Source: UBA4416 sp040386075 (GTDB lineage Bacteria; Bacteroidota; Bacteroidia; B-17B0; Aurantibacillaceae). Taken from it: a stretch of 64,000 nt of DNA. Positions 24,560 to 33,480 of this stretch are shown piece by piece. A model generated the notes under the pieces. That model saw only the letters and a program-made list of their open reading frames with translations, did no database searches and was not told the origin of the DNA. Position 1 is the stretch's first letter. Every line of letters begins with the position of its first letter. The stretch lies in the NCBI GenBank assembly GCA_040386075.1, contig JAZKGE010000019.1, positions 1 through 64,000 of the forward strand, in the 5' to 3' direction. Both the position numbers and the translations under genes were made by a program.

Positions 24560-25480
24560 ATGCCAACTCAGTATGCCATAAAAGACCTGGAAAGACTTTC
24601 GGGAATTAAAGCTCATACACTTCGTATCTGGGAACAGCGTTATGGCATTTTAAAGCCAGAACGTACCGATACTAATATTAGGTATTATACGTCTGACGAC
24701 CTGAAACACATTTTAAATGTTTCTTTATTGAATAGTAATGGATTTAAAATATCTAAAATTGCTAAACTTCCTTCCGATGAGATCATCAGACAGGCGCAAT
24801 CTATTTTTAATAATTACAGCAAAGAAAGCGACCAAATAGATAACCTCATGTTATGTATGATGGATCTGAATGAGGCTAAATTTGAAAAGATCATTTCAAA
24901 TAACATCATTCGTTTTGGTTTTGAAAATACGCTCGAAAAAATAGTGTTTCCTTTTATGCGCCAGATAGGTAATATGTGGCAATTAGGTATTGTTAACCCT
25001 GCTCAGGAACATTTTATCTCTAATTTAGCTCGTCAAAAAATAATAGTGGCAACAGATGGTTTGTTCCCGGAGCCGCAAACTAATCCGAAGACATTTGTAT
25101 TATATCTTCCGGAGAACGAACTACATGAATTGGGATTATTATATTGCAATTTTCTGATCAAAGCCAAAGGGCATAATTGTTTATATATCGGGCAATCGAC
25201 CCCTTTGCTCGATTTATTTTCGGTTACAGATGTGGTTCAACCGGACGTCATTGTGACCATCTTTACTAATTCTTTCGAGAACACCACAGTTCAGCAATAT
25301 CTTAATAATCTGGCGTTTTCATTCCCTACTTCCACATTAATGGTATCGGGTAGGGTATTCTTTGATTCAAACGAACCGATAGAGCTCCCAAAAAATGTAA
25401 TTTTGTTTGAGTCTCACGAACAATTTAAAAATATGCTTCATAGTGTTAACTTTACATTTAATGTATTCAAACCTAATTAA
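24560..25480 (+). CDS. MerR family regulator with cobalamin-binding-like domain
   Basis: A 306-residue transcription regulator. The N-terminal MerR winged helix (YAIKDLERLSGIKAHTLRIWEQRYG, LKPERTDTNIRYY) is followed by a four-helix cap domain with W-x-x-G-I-V-N-P-A-x-E-H-F, then a Rossmann-like B12-binding domain. The latter contains ENELHELG, an E-x-H-x-x-G signature that can supply the lower cobalt ligand, and LYIGQSTPLLDL. This layout is that of CarH/LitR-type light or B12 sensors, which often control pigment or photolyase genes. No such target is adjacent, though photolyase and flexirubin genes occur elsewhere in the window. The 3' end overlaps the next gene by 20 bases. Confidence 0.85.
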   Translation: MPTQYAIKDLERLSGIKAHTLRIWEQRYGILKPERTDTNIRYYTSDDLKHILNVSLLNSNGFKISKIAKLPSDEIIRQAQSIFNNYSKESDQIDNLMLCMMDLNEAKFEKIISNNIIRFGFENTLEKIVFPFMRQIGNMWQLGIVNPAQEHFISNLARQKIIVATDGLFPEPQTNPKTFVLYLPENELHELGLLYCNFLIKAKGHNCLYIGQSTPLLDLFSVTDVVQPDVIVTIFTNSFENTTVQQYLNNLAFSFPTSTLMVSGRVFFDSNEPIELPKNVILFESHEQFKNMLHSVNFTFNVFKPN

Positions 25481-25817
25481 AATAACTATCGTTTCGCTAC
25501 TCTTGTTTTCGTGTAAACCCGAACAGGAGGAAGATCAACCTGTACCTTCTACAATATTAAGCGAAGAGCAATTGGTTAAAGTATTAACCGAGGCTTACCT
25601 TGCCGAAGGGGCTTCGGGTATTAATATCAAAAATGTGTCGGGTGAAAAATATGATTCGGCTTATGTATTCAATCCATTGAAAGATAATCATATTGAGAAA
25701 GTACACTTTGATTCTTCAATGGCCTATTATACGAGGCATCCTAAAAGATTAAAGATCATATACGATAAAATTCTGGAGCGCTTAAGTTTAGTGCAAGCTA
25801 ATGGTAAGATAGAATAA
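25461..25817 (+). CDS. DUF4296 domain lipoprotein
   Basis: A 118-residue lipoprotein. It opens MYSNLIKITIVSLLLFSCKPE, with the lipobox cysteine directly after LLFS. The mature part, STILSEEQLVKVLTEAYLAEGA ... YDKILERLSL, fits the helical DUF4296 family common in Bacteroidota. The function is unknown. The start at ATG 25461 lies inside the MerR gene, giving a 20-base overlap; the alternative upstream frame has no signal sequence. It ends 3 bases before the M20 peptidase start, so the three genes are probably one operon. Confidence 0.8.
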   Translation: MYSNLIKITIVSLLLFSCKPEQEEDQPVPSTILSEEQLVKVLTEAYLAEGASGINIKNVSGEKYDSAYVFNPLKDNHIEKVHFDSSMAYYTRHPKRLKIIYDKILERLSLVQANGKIE

Positions 25818-25820
25818 TTT

Positions 25821-27032
25821 ATGAGCGTTTTAAATACCATTAAACAGTTAGCAGCTACTCACTTCAACGAAGTGGTCGCTTTTCGTCAACACATTCATAA
25901 AAATCCTGAACTATCTTTTGAAGAATTTAAAACAGCTGAGTATGTTTGTTCTGTTTTAGATAAGTATCAGATAGCTTACGCCAAAGGCATTGTAAAGACA
26001 GGCATCGTTGCTATTATCGAAGGAAAAAATCCAACTAAGAAAGTTATATTACTGCGTGCCGATCTGGATGCGTTGCCAATAGAAGAAAAAAATAAAACGG
26101 ATTATATTTCTCAAAACGTTGGTGTAATGCATGCCTGCGGTCATGATGTACATACGGCTTCAGTTTTAGGAACAGCTATTATTTTAAACCAATTAAAAAC
26201 TGAATTTGAAGGAACCGTTAAGATCATGTTTCAACCTGGCGAAGAAGTATTACCCGGCGGTTCATCATTAATGATCAAAGAGGGCGTGCTACAAAATCCA
26301 AAGGTAAATATGGCGATAGCACAGCATGTTTTTCCAAGTATGGAAACCGGGAAGGTTGGATTTAAAAGTGGCATGTATATGGCAAGTACCGATGAGTTGC
26401 ACATAACAATTACGGGTAAAGGCGGACATGCAGCGATGGCTGGCGAGTATAACAATCCTTTGATGGTAGCTGCAAGTATCATTAAAGAGATCGAAAAACA
26501 ATTTCCATTTTTGATAGATGCTGAAGGCGTTGCGCGTAATACCCAAAACAATATCCCAACGGTTATTGCTTTTGGAAAGATCGAAGGCAAAGGTGCAACT
26601 AACGTTATTCCTGAAAGTGTTTATTTAGCAGGTACTTTCCGAACTATGGATGAGGTTTGGAGAAAAGAAGTAAAGGAAAAAATAAAGCGGATCATTCTTT
26701 CAGTGTGTGAAATTTATAAAGTTACTGCAGACATTAGTATCATTGATGGTTATCCGTTCTTAACGAATGATCGTACTGTTACGGAACACTGCAAACAGGC
26801 GGCCATTGGTTATTTAGGAAAAGAAAATGTAGAAGACCTACCTTTGCGCATGACCGCCGAAGACTTTGCTTATATTACGCAACAAGTGCCAAGCTGTTTT
26901 TACCGTTTGGGAACAGGCAATAAAGCAAAAGGAATTACATCGGGTGTTCATACGGCTACCTTTGATATTGATGAAAAAGCGCTGGAGATCTCTACGGGCT
27001 TAATGGCCTGGATGGTGATCAAAGGAAACTAA
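25821..27032 (+). CDS. M20D family amidohydrolase/peptidase (N-acyl amino acid hydrolase type)
   Basis: A 403-residue zinc or manganese amidohydrolase of the M20D family, which cleaves N-acyl amino acids such as hippurate or N-acetyl amino acids. The N-terminal metal site has HKNPELSFEE, LLRADLDALPIEE and MHACGHDVHTA. The lid domain begins near ELHITITGKGGHAAM, and a metal His lies in SGVHTATFDID near the end. It is a cytoplasmic enzyme with no signal peptide. It follows the DUF4296 gene by 3 bases. The exact substrate cannot be named. Confidence 0.9.
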   Translation: MSVLNTIKQLAATHFNEVVAFRQHIHKNPELSFEEFKTAEYVCSVLDKYQIAYAKGIVKTGIVAIIEGKNPTKKVILLRADLDALPIEEKNKTDYISQNVGVMHACGHDVHTASVLGTAIILNQLKTEFEGTVKIMFQPGEEVLPGGSSLMIKEGVLQNPKVNMAIAQHVFPSMETGKVGFKSGMYMASTDELHITITGKGGHAAMAGEYNNPLMVAASIIKEIEKQFPFLIDAEGVARNTQNNIPTVIAFGKIEGKGATNVIPESVYLAGTFRTMDEVWRKEVKEKIKRIILSVCEIYKVTADISIIDGYPFLTNDRTVTEHCKQAAIGYLGKENVEDLPLRMTAEDFAYITQQVPSCFYRLGTGNKAKGITSGVHTATFDIDEKALEISTGLMAWMVIKGN

Positions 27033-27051
27033 ATTTTTGTCTCTTTTAGCA

Positions 27052-27076
27052 GTCATACGGAGCGGAGTGCGAGAAG
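27052..27076. repeat. Degenerate copy of the dispersed repeat
   Basis: GTCATACGGAGCGGAGTGCG with the following AGAAG resembles the 23-bp repeat unit at 5432 (GTCAGTTCGAGCGAAGTCG...) with several changes. It lies in the short gap between the M20 gene and the 117-residue gene. Confidence 0.35.
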
Positions 27077-27102
27077 TAGCTTATAATTTTAAATCTTAAG
27101 AT

Positions 27103-27456
27103 ATGAGATATTACCTGTTTTGTATACAACTCTTTTTATTGGTGTCTGTTGGGTTTTCACAGGCGGCTGCCAACAAAGTTTATACGGTTAAAAAAGAAAA
27201 GGCGGCAAACATCAAATCCCCTAACGAAATCATTCCTGATTTCCCTAAAAAGATCACCTGGTTTTCTATGGAAATGATAGTGAATGTGGGAGGAAAACAT
27301 GGCTCAAAAATTTTCAAAGGAACTGATCCCAGTAAAATTAATTTTTCTTTCCTGAGCCAGGCAAAAGCGAATTCATTTGTTTTTGTTAACTTGAAATGTA
27401 AAATTGAAAGTGGCGAAGTGCTTTATAGAAGGTATAAGGTTAAGGTTGTTGAGTAA
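27103..27456 (+). CDS. Hypothetical secreted protein, 117 aa
   Basis: A small exported protein with a signal peptide (about residues 1-21, ending FSQAAA). I do not recognise a family. The mature part, about 95 residues, is rich in Lys and beta-type sequence (TWFSMEMIVNVGGKHG, SFVFVNLKCKI) and ends in the basic RRYKVKVVE. It lies 70 bases after the M20 gene with a degenerate repeat between, so co-transcription is uncertain. A terminator at 27518 follows. Confidence 0.6.
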   Translation: MRYYLFCIQLFLLVSVGFSQAAANKVYTVKKEKAANIKSPNEIIPDFPKKITWFSMEMIVNVGGKHGSKIFKGTDPSKINFSFLSQAKANSFVFVNLKCKIESGEVLYRRYKVKVVE

Positions 27457-27517
27457 CTTATGTTGTATAGGCCAGCCTTATATTATAACAAGCCATTGTA
27501 AAGTTTAATTTAAACTT

Positions 27518-27552
27518 AAAAGAGCAGTGATCGAGAAAATCACGGCTCTTTT
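27518..27552. terminator. Bidirectional intrinsic terminator
   Basis: The stem AAAAGAGC-a-GTGA / TCAC-g-GCTCTTTT has one mismatch and a 9-base loop. It lies between two convergent genes and serves both. Confidence 0.8.
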
Positions 27553-27570
27553 AATCATGCTATTAAGGGT

Positions 27571-29040
27571 TTATTTAATATTGATCTTCTTCAGTCTAAA
27601 AACTTTTTTACCATACACCGGCATCAATAATATATTGGTGTCTTCAATTAACTTTGCATCTGCTGCATCTGCTCCTAAAACTCCGTTTACATTACCGTAA
27701 ATGGCATTATCATGAACTACTTTCTTGTCAAATTTTCCTGTTTCATCCAAAGTATACATAACCGTATTTGTATTCTCGTTATTATATTCTGCATTAAGAG
27801 TATTTGAAGCGATCATTTTTTCGATTTTCGGCGTTAATTCGTAGGGTTTATTTTCTGTAAAAAATACGTATTGTTTGTTGTTATAGTAAATAGAATTTAC
27901 GCCCATATTTCCATTGGAATTATAATGGATCGGTACAACAACCGGTAACATTTTGTGCCATTTAAATTCCCCTGTTTTGGAAATAAAGGCAACCGATTGC
28001 TTTTCATAGCTATTAAATTGTTTATGGAAAAATGTTAGATAATATCCGTTATCCGATTCTGAGACTTTATATAAAGCTGTAAAAGGCATGTTTGCCGGTT
28101 CAAATTCATGTTTTGAGACAGATGCTTCGAACATTTTTTTGCTGTTATCAGTCGGCAACACCTTTAATAAAACTTTACCACCCAAATTTCCGAAATAAAC
28201 CAAATCTCCATTTTTGGATTGCATCAACTTACTCGAGATACTTCCCGAACCTTCTGTATTAATTTCGTTTATTTTCAGATCTTTATCTTCTTTCTTTAAA
28301 AATCCAAATCCTATGGCTTTTATTGAATTTAAAGCTTTTCTGTCGGTAATAGAAACAATTAATGTAATGTTGCCTTCATTATCTGTTTTATATTGTTCGG
28401 TTTTTACGCGTGACTCTTCCAGTTCAATAGGAAGGCGTTTTTTATAAACAGCAGTTTGATTGATTAAGTTCACATATACTAACTCTGTGTTTTCAAAAAT
28501 CACACGTGTGTTTGTGCCTATGGCTTTTTTTCCTTCGCAATAATTTTTTAATGCTACTACTGCTGATTTATTATCAGGACTCATTGCTACCTGGAAATCA
28601 CCTAGCAACTCGTAACCTGTTTCCACTATAGTTCCAATTTCAGTTTCTTTGGCGTTTGATAAATTCTCGTCCACTGTTACCATTGAAACGATGTAGTCAC
28701 CACTGTATATTACAGAGTAGAAAAAGTAAAATTTGCCATTCTTGTGGTGCGCGGATACCTGGCAATTACTTTTAAAAACTTTAGGAGCTATATTCTTTGA
28801 AAAAACTTCCTTCTCTTCAATCAACTCTAACGTAGATTCCTTGTATTTAAAGACATTTATTTTAATATCATCCTTAACTCTTTTAACATTATAGTAATAC
28901 ACATTGCCATTAGAAACGCCTAAGGGCTTATAAAACTCGCCTTTGTTTTTTTCAAATTCAGGGCTTTCCATATCCTGTGCATTTAACATGATGGTATTTA
29001 CAAATAAGGCTAGTAATAAAAGAATGATCTGTTTTTTCAT
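27571..29040 (-). CDS. Hypothetical secreted protein, 489 aa, propeller-like
   Basis: An exported protein with a signal peptide (1-21, ending LNAQ). I recognise no named family. The sequence alternates short beta strands with turns in a repeating style (GNVYYYNVKR, GKFYFFYSVIY, GDLVYFGNLGG, NKQYVFFTENK), which suggests a beta-propeller. No T9SS sorting domain is present at the C terminus, so it is more likely periplasmic or outer-membrane associated than T9SS-exported. It appears monocistronic with a terminator downstream. Confidence 0.65.
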   Translation of the reverse strand: MKKQIILLLLALFVNTIMLNAQDMESPEFEKNKGEFYKPLGVSNGNVYYYNVKRVKDDIKINVFKYKESTLELIEEKEVFSKNIAPKVFKSNCQVSAHHKNGKFYFFYSVIYSGDYIVSMVTVDENLSNAKETEIGTIVETGYELLGDFQVAMSPDNKSAVVALKNYCEGKKAIGTNTRVIFENTELVYVNLINQTAVYKKRLPIELEESRVKTEQYKTDNEGNITLIVSITDRKALNSIKAIGFGFLKKEDKDLKINEINTEGSGSISSKLMQSKNGDLVYFGNLGGKVLLKVLPTDNSKKMFEASVSKHEFEPANMPFTALYKVSESDNGYYLTFFHKQFNSYEKQSVAFISKTGEFKWHKMLPVVVPIHYNSNGNMGVNSIYYNNKQYVFFTENKPYELTPKIEKMIASNTLNAEYNNENTNTVMYTLDETGKFDKKVVHDNAIYGNVNGVLGADAADAKLIEDTNILLMPVYGKKVFRLKKINIK

Positions 29041-29102
29041 TTGATTAATTTTGGTTGGTAAATATAAGACTTGTTACTATAAAGGCGCGATCAGATATAT
29101 AT

Positions 29103-30377
29103 TTATTTCAATCTTTTATATTTTTGAAATAAATATGAGCCGGTTAATGTAGCAATGAAAAAGATCCAAAGCTTTAGGATCTCAGGCCATATTTCTTTGA
29201 ATGTTGAATTGCGGATGAACACGGCATAAAAAGATTCCAGTCCCCAGTTCAATGGCGAGATCACTGAAATGGTTTTCATAATATCGGGCATGACGAAGGT
29301 TGGAACCCAAACACCGCCAATAGCCGCCAGGATAATAATAAATACGGCACCAAACAAAGAAGCCTGATCATGTGTTGTGGCAACTGTTCCCACCAATAAA
29401 CCAAAACCGGTTGCAGCGAGTCCGGCAGATAATGCTATGAGTGATAATAATGCTAAATTATCACCGATATTTAATTGTGGCATTCCCAATAATGGTAAAA
29501 TAAATAAGCCAACGCCAAGCATTAAACCAAATTGTATTAAACTGACGATAGTGTAAGTCAATAATTTCCCAAGCATCACAATAAAATAAGATCCCGGCAT
29601 CGTCAGCAAACGGAAAGCACTTCCGTCTTCACGCTCTTTAATAATATTTCCCGCTAAAGGAATACAAATAAAGAACATAGCAAAAAGTGTCCAAGCCGGA
29701 ACATTATGCTGTACTGCATTCGGAATAATAGTTGAATTATTATAAGAAGCATATTCTTCGTTAATGCTTACCAGTGGAGCATTTTCAAGGGCCGAAGGTT
29801 TGGCATCAGGAAAGGTTTCTCTCATTTTTGTATTGAGCGCAGTTACCATTCCCTGCATTTCAATTTGCGAGATGATGCGCTCTATAGAATTACTGATGGT
29901 TGTTTTAAATGATTTTTTAGTGATAGGATCAAAATATAAATTCAGCTCAATTTTTGAAGTGTCTGTTGTGCCTCCAACTACAGCCGAATCGCCGCTAAAG
30001 CTATCCAGTAATTTAGTAACACGTGCCGTTGAGCGTTCACGTAATTTTTTGCTGGTGTTTTCAGGAACAATGACACCAATAAAAAAATGCCCTTGCGCAA
30101 TTTCTTTTTTTGTTTCGTCGTTGGTCAATTGTTTTTCAGTGATCACAAAAAACTTTGAATGTTCAATGTATTTTTTCAATGTTTGCGATAAAGAATCATG
30201 ATCTCTATCTACAAACAACAATGGAACCGATGATTCATTCACTGATTTGAAAGTTGAGTCCTGTATTAAAGTCATGATCAGGATCAACACGGTTGGCATA
30301 ATAAAGGTAATAGCAAGTCCGGCCCTGTCGCGGGTCAACACTTTGTATTCTTTATATATGCTGTATAATAGTTTCAT
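29103..30377 (-). CDS. ABC-2 type transporter permease
   Basis: A 424-residue membrane subunit of an ABC exporter. It has one N-terminal helix (AGLAITFIMPTVLILIMTLIQ), a periplasmic domain of about 180 residues, and five or six C-terminal helices with the ABC-2 hallmark GSAFRLLTMPGSYFIVMLGKLL before them. The layout is that of YhhJ/DrrB-like permeases. Its ATG overlaps the stop of the ATPase gene by one base (TAATG). With the upstream hotdog gene it forms a three-gene operon that may export a lipid-like product. Confidence 0.88.
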   Translation of the reverse strand: MKLLYSIYKEYKVLTRDRAGLAITFIMPTVLILIMTLIQDSTFKSVNESSVPLLFVDRDHDSLSQTLKKYIEHSKFFVITEKQLTNDETKKEIAQGHFFIGVIVPENTSKKLRERSTARVTKLLDSFSGDSAVVGGTTDTSKIELNLYFDPITKKSFKTTISNSIERIISQIEMQGMVTALNTKMRETFPDAKPSALENAPLVSINEEYASYNNSTIIPNAVQHNVPAWTLFAMFFICIPLAGNIIKEREDGSAFRLLTMPGSYFIVMLGKLLTYTIVSLIQFGLMLGVGLFILPLLGMPQLNIGDNLALLSLIALSAGLAATGFGLLVGTVATTHDQASLFGAVFIIILAAIGGVWVPTFVMPDIMKTISVISPLNWGLESFYAVFIRNSTFKEIWPEILKLWIFFIATLTGSYLFQKYKRLK

Positions 30378-31126
30378 TACTTGTCTCTGAAAGCGGCACC
30401 AGTTATTTTTAAATAAACTTCCTCAATACTGTTGCAGTTGTTTGTTTTGATGAGTTCGTTTGTTTGTCCTTGTGTGATTAATTTACCATCATCAATAATA
30501 GCGATGTGTGTACAAAAATCTTCTGCCTCATCCAAATGATGTGAGGTATATAAAATGGTCATACCATTTTCTTTATTAAGTTTTTTAAGATGTTCAATAA
30601 TGGCTTGCTTGGATTGCACATCCACACCCACGGTTGGTTCATCCAGGATCAATAATTGTGGATTGTGTAACAGGCCTGCAATTAAATTCACGCGGCGCTT
30701 CATACCGCCCGAGTATGACACGATCTTTTGGTGCATGTTAGCTTCTAACCCCAGGGTCGCTAAATTTTGCTTGATACTGTCCTTTAAAGATTGTCCTTTT
30801 AAACCATACATGTGGCCCAGGAACATTAAATTTTCCCAAGCAGTTAGTTTTGGATACAATGCAATTTCCTGAGGCACCACACCAATGGCCTGCTTACACT
30901 CTTTGCTATTTGTTTTGTGTGTATACCCATTCACGTAGATCTCGCCGCTGTTTGGGGGAAACAAGCCACACAACATACTAATGAAAGTTGTTTTACCTGC
31001 GCCGTTTGGGCCCAGCAAGCCAAAAATATCTCCTTTATTGATCGTTAAGGATAGATCGCTAACTGCTGCTCTTGGCGCATCTTTGTATTTTTTAGATACA
31101 TGTTGTATGTCAACCAACACGCTCAT
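30377..31126 (-). CDS. ABC transporter ATP-binding protein
   Basis: A 249-residue nucleotide-binding subunit. Walker A is GPNGAGKTT, the Q loop is VVPQEIALY, the signature is YSGGMKRRV, Walker B is LLILDEPTVGVD, and the H loop is YTSHHLDE. The domain type is that of drug/lipid exporters of the CcmA/DrrA group. It abuts the hotdog gene directly (no bases between stop and ATG) and overlaps the permease gene by one base, so the two subunits are made together. Confidence 0.92.
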   Translation of the reverse strand: MSVLVDIQHVSKKYKDAPRAAVSDLSLTINKGDIFGLLGPNGAGKTTFISMLCGLFPPNSGEIYVNGYTHKTNSKECKQAIGVVPQEIALYPKLTAWENLMFLGHMYGLKGQSLKDSIKQNLATLGLEANMHQKIVSYSGGMKRRVNLIAGLLHNPQLLILDEPTVGVDVQSKQAIIEHLKKLNKENGMTILYTSHHLDEAEDFCTHIAIIDDGKLITQGQTNELIKTNNCNSIEEVYLKITGAAFRDK

Positions 31127-31570
31127 TTATGCGTTCTCCTGTAAAAATATTTTCATTTCACAGCTGGCTACTAACTGATCGTTACAAAACGATTTTGCTT
31201 CAATAATAGAAACATTCATCACCTGTGTTTTAGTAGAAACTTCAGTTAAAATTTCGTTCCCACTTTTTGGTAAATAATGAATAGTGAGGTTTTTAATATT
31301 GGCAATAAAACCAACACGAGGCTGAGACTGTTTCACCACCGCTTCGTAACCGGCCATGCTGGCAGCTGTTTGTGCCATGTTCTCAATAATGCCGGATTCG
31401 GTTAATATACCGTTTTGAGTCAACAAATGTTCGTCAACAATATCAAATCCGGTGATCACCGAGGTTTCATCACATTTATAGATCCTGCTGATCAAAACGA
31501 TCGGCTGACGTTGAGGAATATAATTCAGAATGGTATCTGTATTTACTATAGGTTTATCTACACTGATCAT
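31127..31570 (-). CDS. Hotdog-fold 3-hydroxyacyl-ACP dehydratase-like protein (FabZ/ApeP-like)
   Basis: A 147-residue single hotdog domain. Features are ILNYIPQRQPIVLISRI (FabZ-like start, with Pro-Gln-Arg-Gln-Pro in place of the usual Pro-His-Arg-x-Pro), then LLTQNGILTESGIIENMAQTAA, where Glu is at the usual acidic position and the helix is preserved. The catalytic His of FabZ is replaced here, which recalls ApeP-type dehydratases of aryl polyene clusters. The ATG at 31570 is preferred over a GTG seven codons upstream. It abuts the ABC exporter genes, so its product or substrate may be exported. Confidence 0.75.
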   Translation of the reverse strand: MISVDKPIVNTDTILNYIPQRQPIVLISRIYKCDETSVITGFDIVDEHLLTQNGILTESGIIENMAQTAASMAGYEAVVKQSQPRVGFIANIKNLTIHYLPKSGNEILTEVSTKTQVMNVSIIEAKSFCNDQLVASCEMKIFLQENA

Positions 31571-31666
31571 GATGTTGTATTTTGTGAGCACATCTATTAA
31601 ACAGATAGCTAACGCCTTTGTTTAACGCATCACAAAAATACATTTATATATGATTTTGACAACAAT

Positions 31667-31707
31667 AAAATCACGGTGACCGAGGTTCTCAAAGCCACCG
31701 TGATTTT
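31667..31707. terminator. Intrinsic terminator of the DUF4349 gene
   Basis: A 12-bp perfect stem AAAATCACGGTG / CACCGTGATTTT with a 17-base loop lies just after the stop at 31711 on the minus strand. A T run follows in both directions. Confidence 0.75.
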
Positions 31708-31710
31708 AAA

Positions 31711-32652
31711 TTAAGCAAACCATTTTTGTCTTAACACTAATTTGATCAAAGCTATGATACCAATTACTAAAAGCGCTATTGGCCATAATTTAACAAAAAA
31801 CAATAAGATCTCGGACAATATACTTACGCTGTCTGACAAGGAATCCATCAGTTTGGTCCCAAAACCAGGTTTGTAAGGTTCCGATGGAAACGCATAGGCA
31901 TACGCTTCCTTTTTAGTGGTTTCTTTTTGATAAATGGCAATGGTTATGGTGCTAAAAGCAATATCATGTTTCAGTTCCATAGTATTAAGCTTGGATTCAT
32001 CAGCCCATGACTGCTTTTCAAGCAAACTGTTTTCGGCCTCAACGGTTTGGTTTAGCTTTTTACCTTTTGTATCAATTTGTTGCTCAACCCTTTCTTTGTG
32101 GTGATTAAAGCGATCTTCGGCATATGCTGAGGCAATAAATTGTTTGGTCACATCATTAGCCTTTAGTTTTCTAAAATCCAGGTAATCAATATGTGCGGCA
32201 ATTTCGCTGAGTGTTTTATCAAGTTCCTGATTAGGTACCCTGATAATTATATCGTTATGTACGGTATAGTTAATAATATCCGTCATACTGTCTTTACCCG
32301 TGCGAACAGAATTTTTATAATTGACATTGCTTTCCAATACAGATGATATAACATACCCTTTATTATCAGAAACAATGCGCTCAATGTCAAAGGTGGCTGT
32401 TTTTACATCTTTAACCTTGAATTGCATGTCGGCTGTTCTCACAAACTCTCTTGAGCTATCGGCCTGTTTGGGTGTTTTGTTTAGAGGGGAAGATTGCGAT
32501 GACACAGCAACTGAATCTGCCATTGCTTTTTCCTTTGCGCTTTCTTCCATATACCGTTTGTCTTCCATTGATGCGCCGCAAGAGGATAATAAAATAGATA
32601 CACTTAAAACTACACCTGATAATTTTAAGAAATTATGTTTTAGATTTTTCAT
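31711..32652 (-). CDS. DUF4349 domain lipoprotein
   Basis: A 313-residue envelope protein. The lipobox is LLSSC followed by Gly. The family domain (about 70-265) begins REFVRTADMQFKVKDVKTA and includes RVPNQELDKTLSEIA and a coiled-coil-prone middle (NHHKERVEQQIDTKGKKLNQ). A C-terminal membrane helix (WPIALLVIGIIALIKLVL) ends in basic residues. The DUF4349 family is widespread and its function is unknown. The lipid anchor at one end and helix at the other suggest it spans or clamps to the inner membrane. It appears monocistronic. Confidence 0.85.
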   Translation of the reverse strand: MKNLKHNFLKLSGVVLSVSILLSSCGASMEDKRYMEESAKEKAMADSVAVSSQSSPLNKTPKQADSSREFVRTADMQFKVKDVKTATFDIERIVSDNKGYVISSVLESNVNYKNSVRTGKDSMTDIINYTVHNDIIIRVPNQELDKTLSEIAAHIDYLDFRKLKANDVTKQFIASAYAEDRFNHHKERVEQQIDTKGKKLNQTVEAENSLLEKQSWADESKLNTMELKHDIAFSTITIAIYQKETTKKEAYAYAFPSEPYKPGFGTKLMDSLSDSVSILSEILLFFVKLWPIALLVIGIIALIKLVLRQKWFA

Positions 32653-32730
32653 ATAGTTGTGGATTTTATTATTGATGCCACAATCATGAATTAAGTAACC
32701 CGGGGCAATTTGTTAAGTTTGGTTAAAATA

Positions 32731-32764
32731 AAAAGCCGCTATGAAATTTTTCATAGCGGCTTTT
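32731..32764. terminator. Intrinsic terminator of the DUF4412 gene
   Basis: A perfect 16-bp inverted repeat (AAAAGCCGCTATGAAA and its complement) lies 17 bases beyond the stop codon at 32781 on the minus strand, with A and T runs on both sides. Confidence 0.85.
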
Positions 32765-32780
32765 TATTTTATTGAGTTGA

Positions 32781-33422
32781 TTATTTTTGATCGAATTTTT
32801 TATATTCAGCCGGAACAGCAAACTTAGAAGCGTCAAGAGTTGATTTAGTTAATTTAGTAACTTCCAACTTAGTAACGATTGCTCCTGTAGAGATCGATTT
32901 CTCTTCAGACATCATTGGCATTGATCCTTTGGGCAGATCTTTGATCTGGTTAAAGTAAATGCTTTGTTTGTCTTTTCTGTTCCATAATTTTACCATTCCT
33001 GCAAAGAATTCATATTTACCGGAAATTATCCAATAAGTAACCTGAGTGTTTTCTTCAGTGTTTTTTACAATATATTCCGTACACTTTTGTCCTTGGATCA
33101 TTTTTGTGTTTGTTCCTTTTGTTGACACGCAAGTACCTTTAATGATCGGGGCTGTTTCACTTTTATGTTCTGTCCACACTTTACGTACAGGACTTAATGA
33201 CTTCATTTCGTTTGCTGACAAATCAAAAAGGAAGCAGCCTTCAACTCTTCCGGATTTACGGCCAATTTGATCTAATCTAACATTATCACCTTTTACGTAA
33301 TAAATATTTGTAGTTGTATCTCCGGATGTTTCCATCTTAAATTCGATACTGCCTTCGAAAGATTGAGCAAAGCCAATTACTGATAAAGTAAGGCCGGCTG
33401 CTAATAATTTAATTTTATTCAT
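32781..33422 (-). CDS. Secreted DUF4412-type protein
   Basis: 213 residues with a signal peptide (1-19). The mature part begins QSFEGSIEFKMETSGDTTT and continues with YYVKGDNVRLDQ, MIQGQKCTEYIVKN and YWIISGKYEFFAG, the order seen in DUF4412 proteins, which fold like the LolA/LolB outer-membrane carrier barrel. The function is unknown; some family members sit with lipid or envelope genes. It is divergent from yraN with 58 bases between. Confidence 0.75.
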   Translation of the reverse strand: MNKIKLLAAGLTLSVIGFAQSFEGSIEFKMETSGDTTTNIYYVKGDNVRLDQIGRKSGRVEGCFLFDLSANEMKSLSPVRKVWTEHKSETAPIIKGTCVSTKGTNTKMIQGQKCTEYIVKNTEENTQVTYWIISGKYEFFAGMVKLWNRKDKQSIYFNQIKDLPKGSMPMMSEEKSISTGAIVTKLEVTKLTKSTLDASKFAVPAEYKKFDQK

Positions 33423-33480
33423 TTAATTTATTTTTAAATTTGACACTAAAATAATATAATTTTAGATATAAATAAAAATT

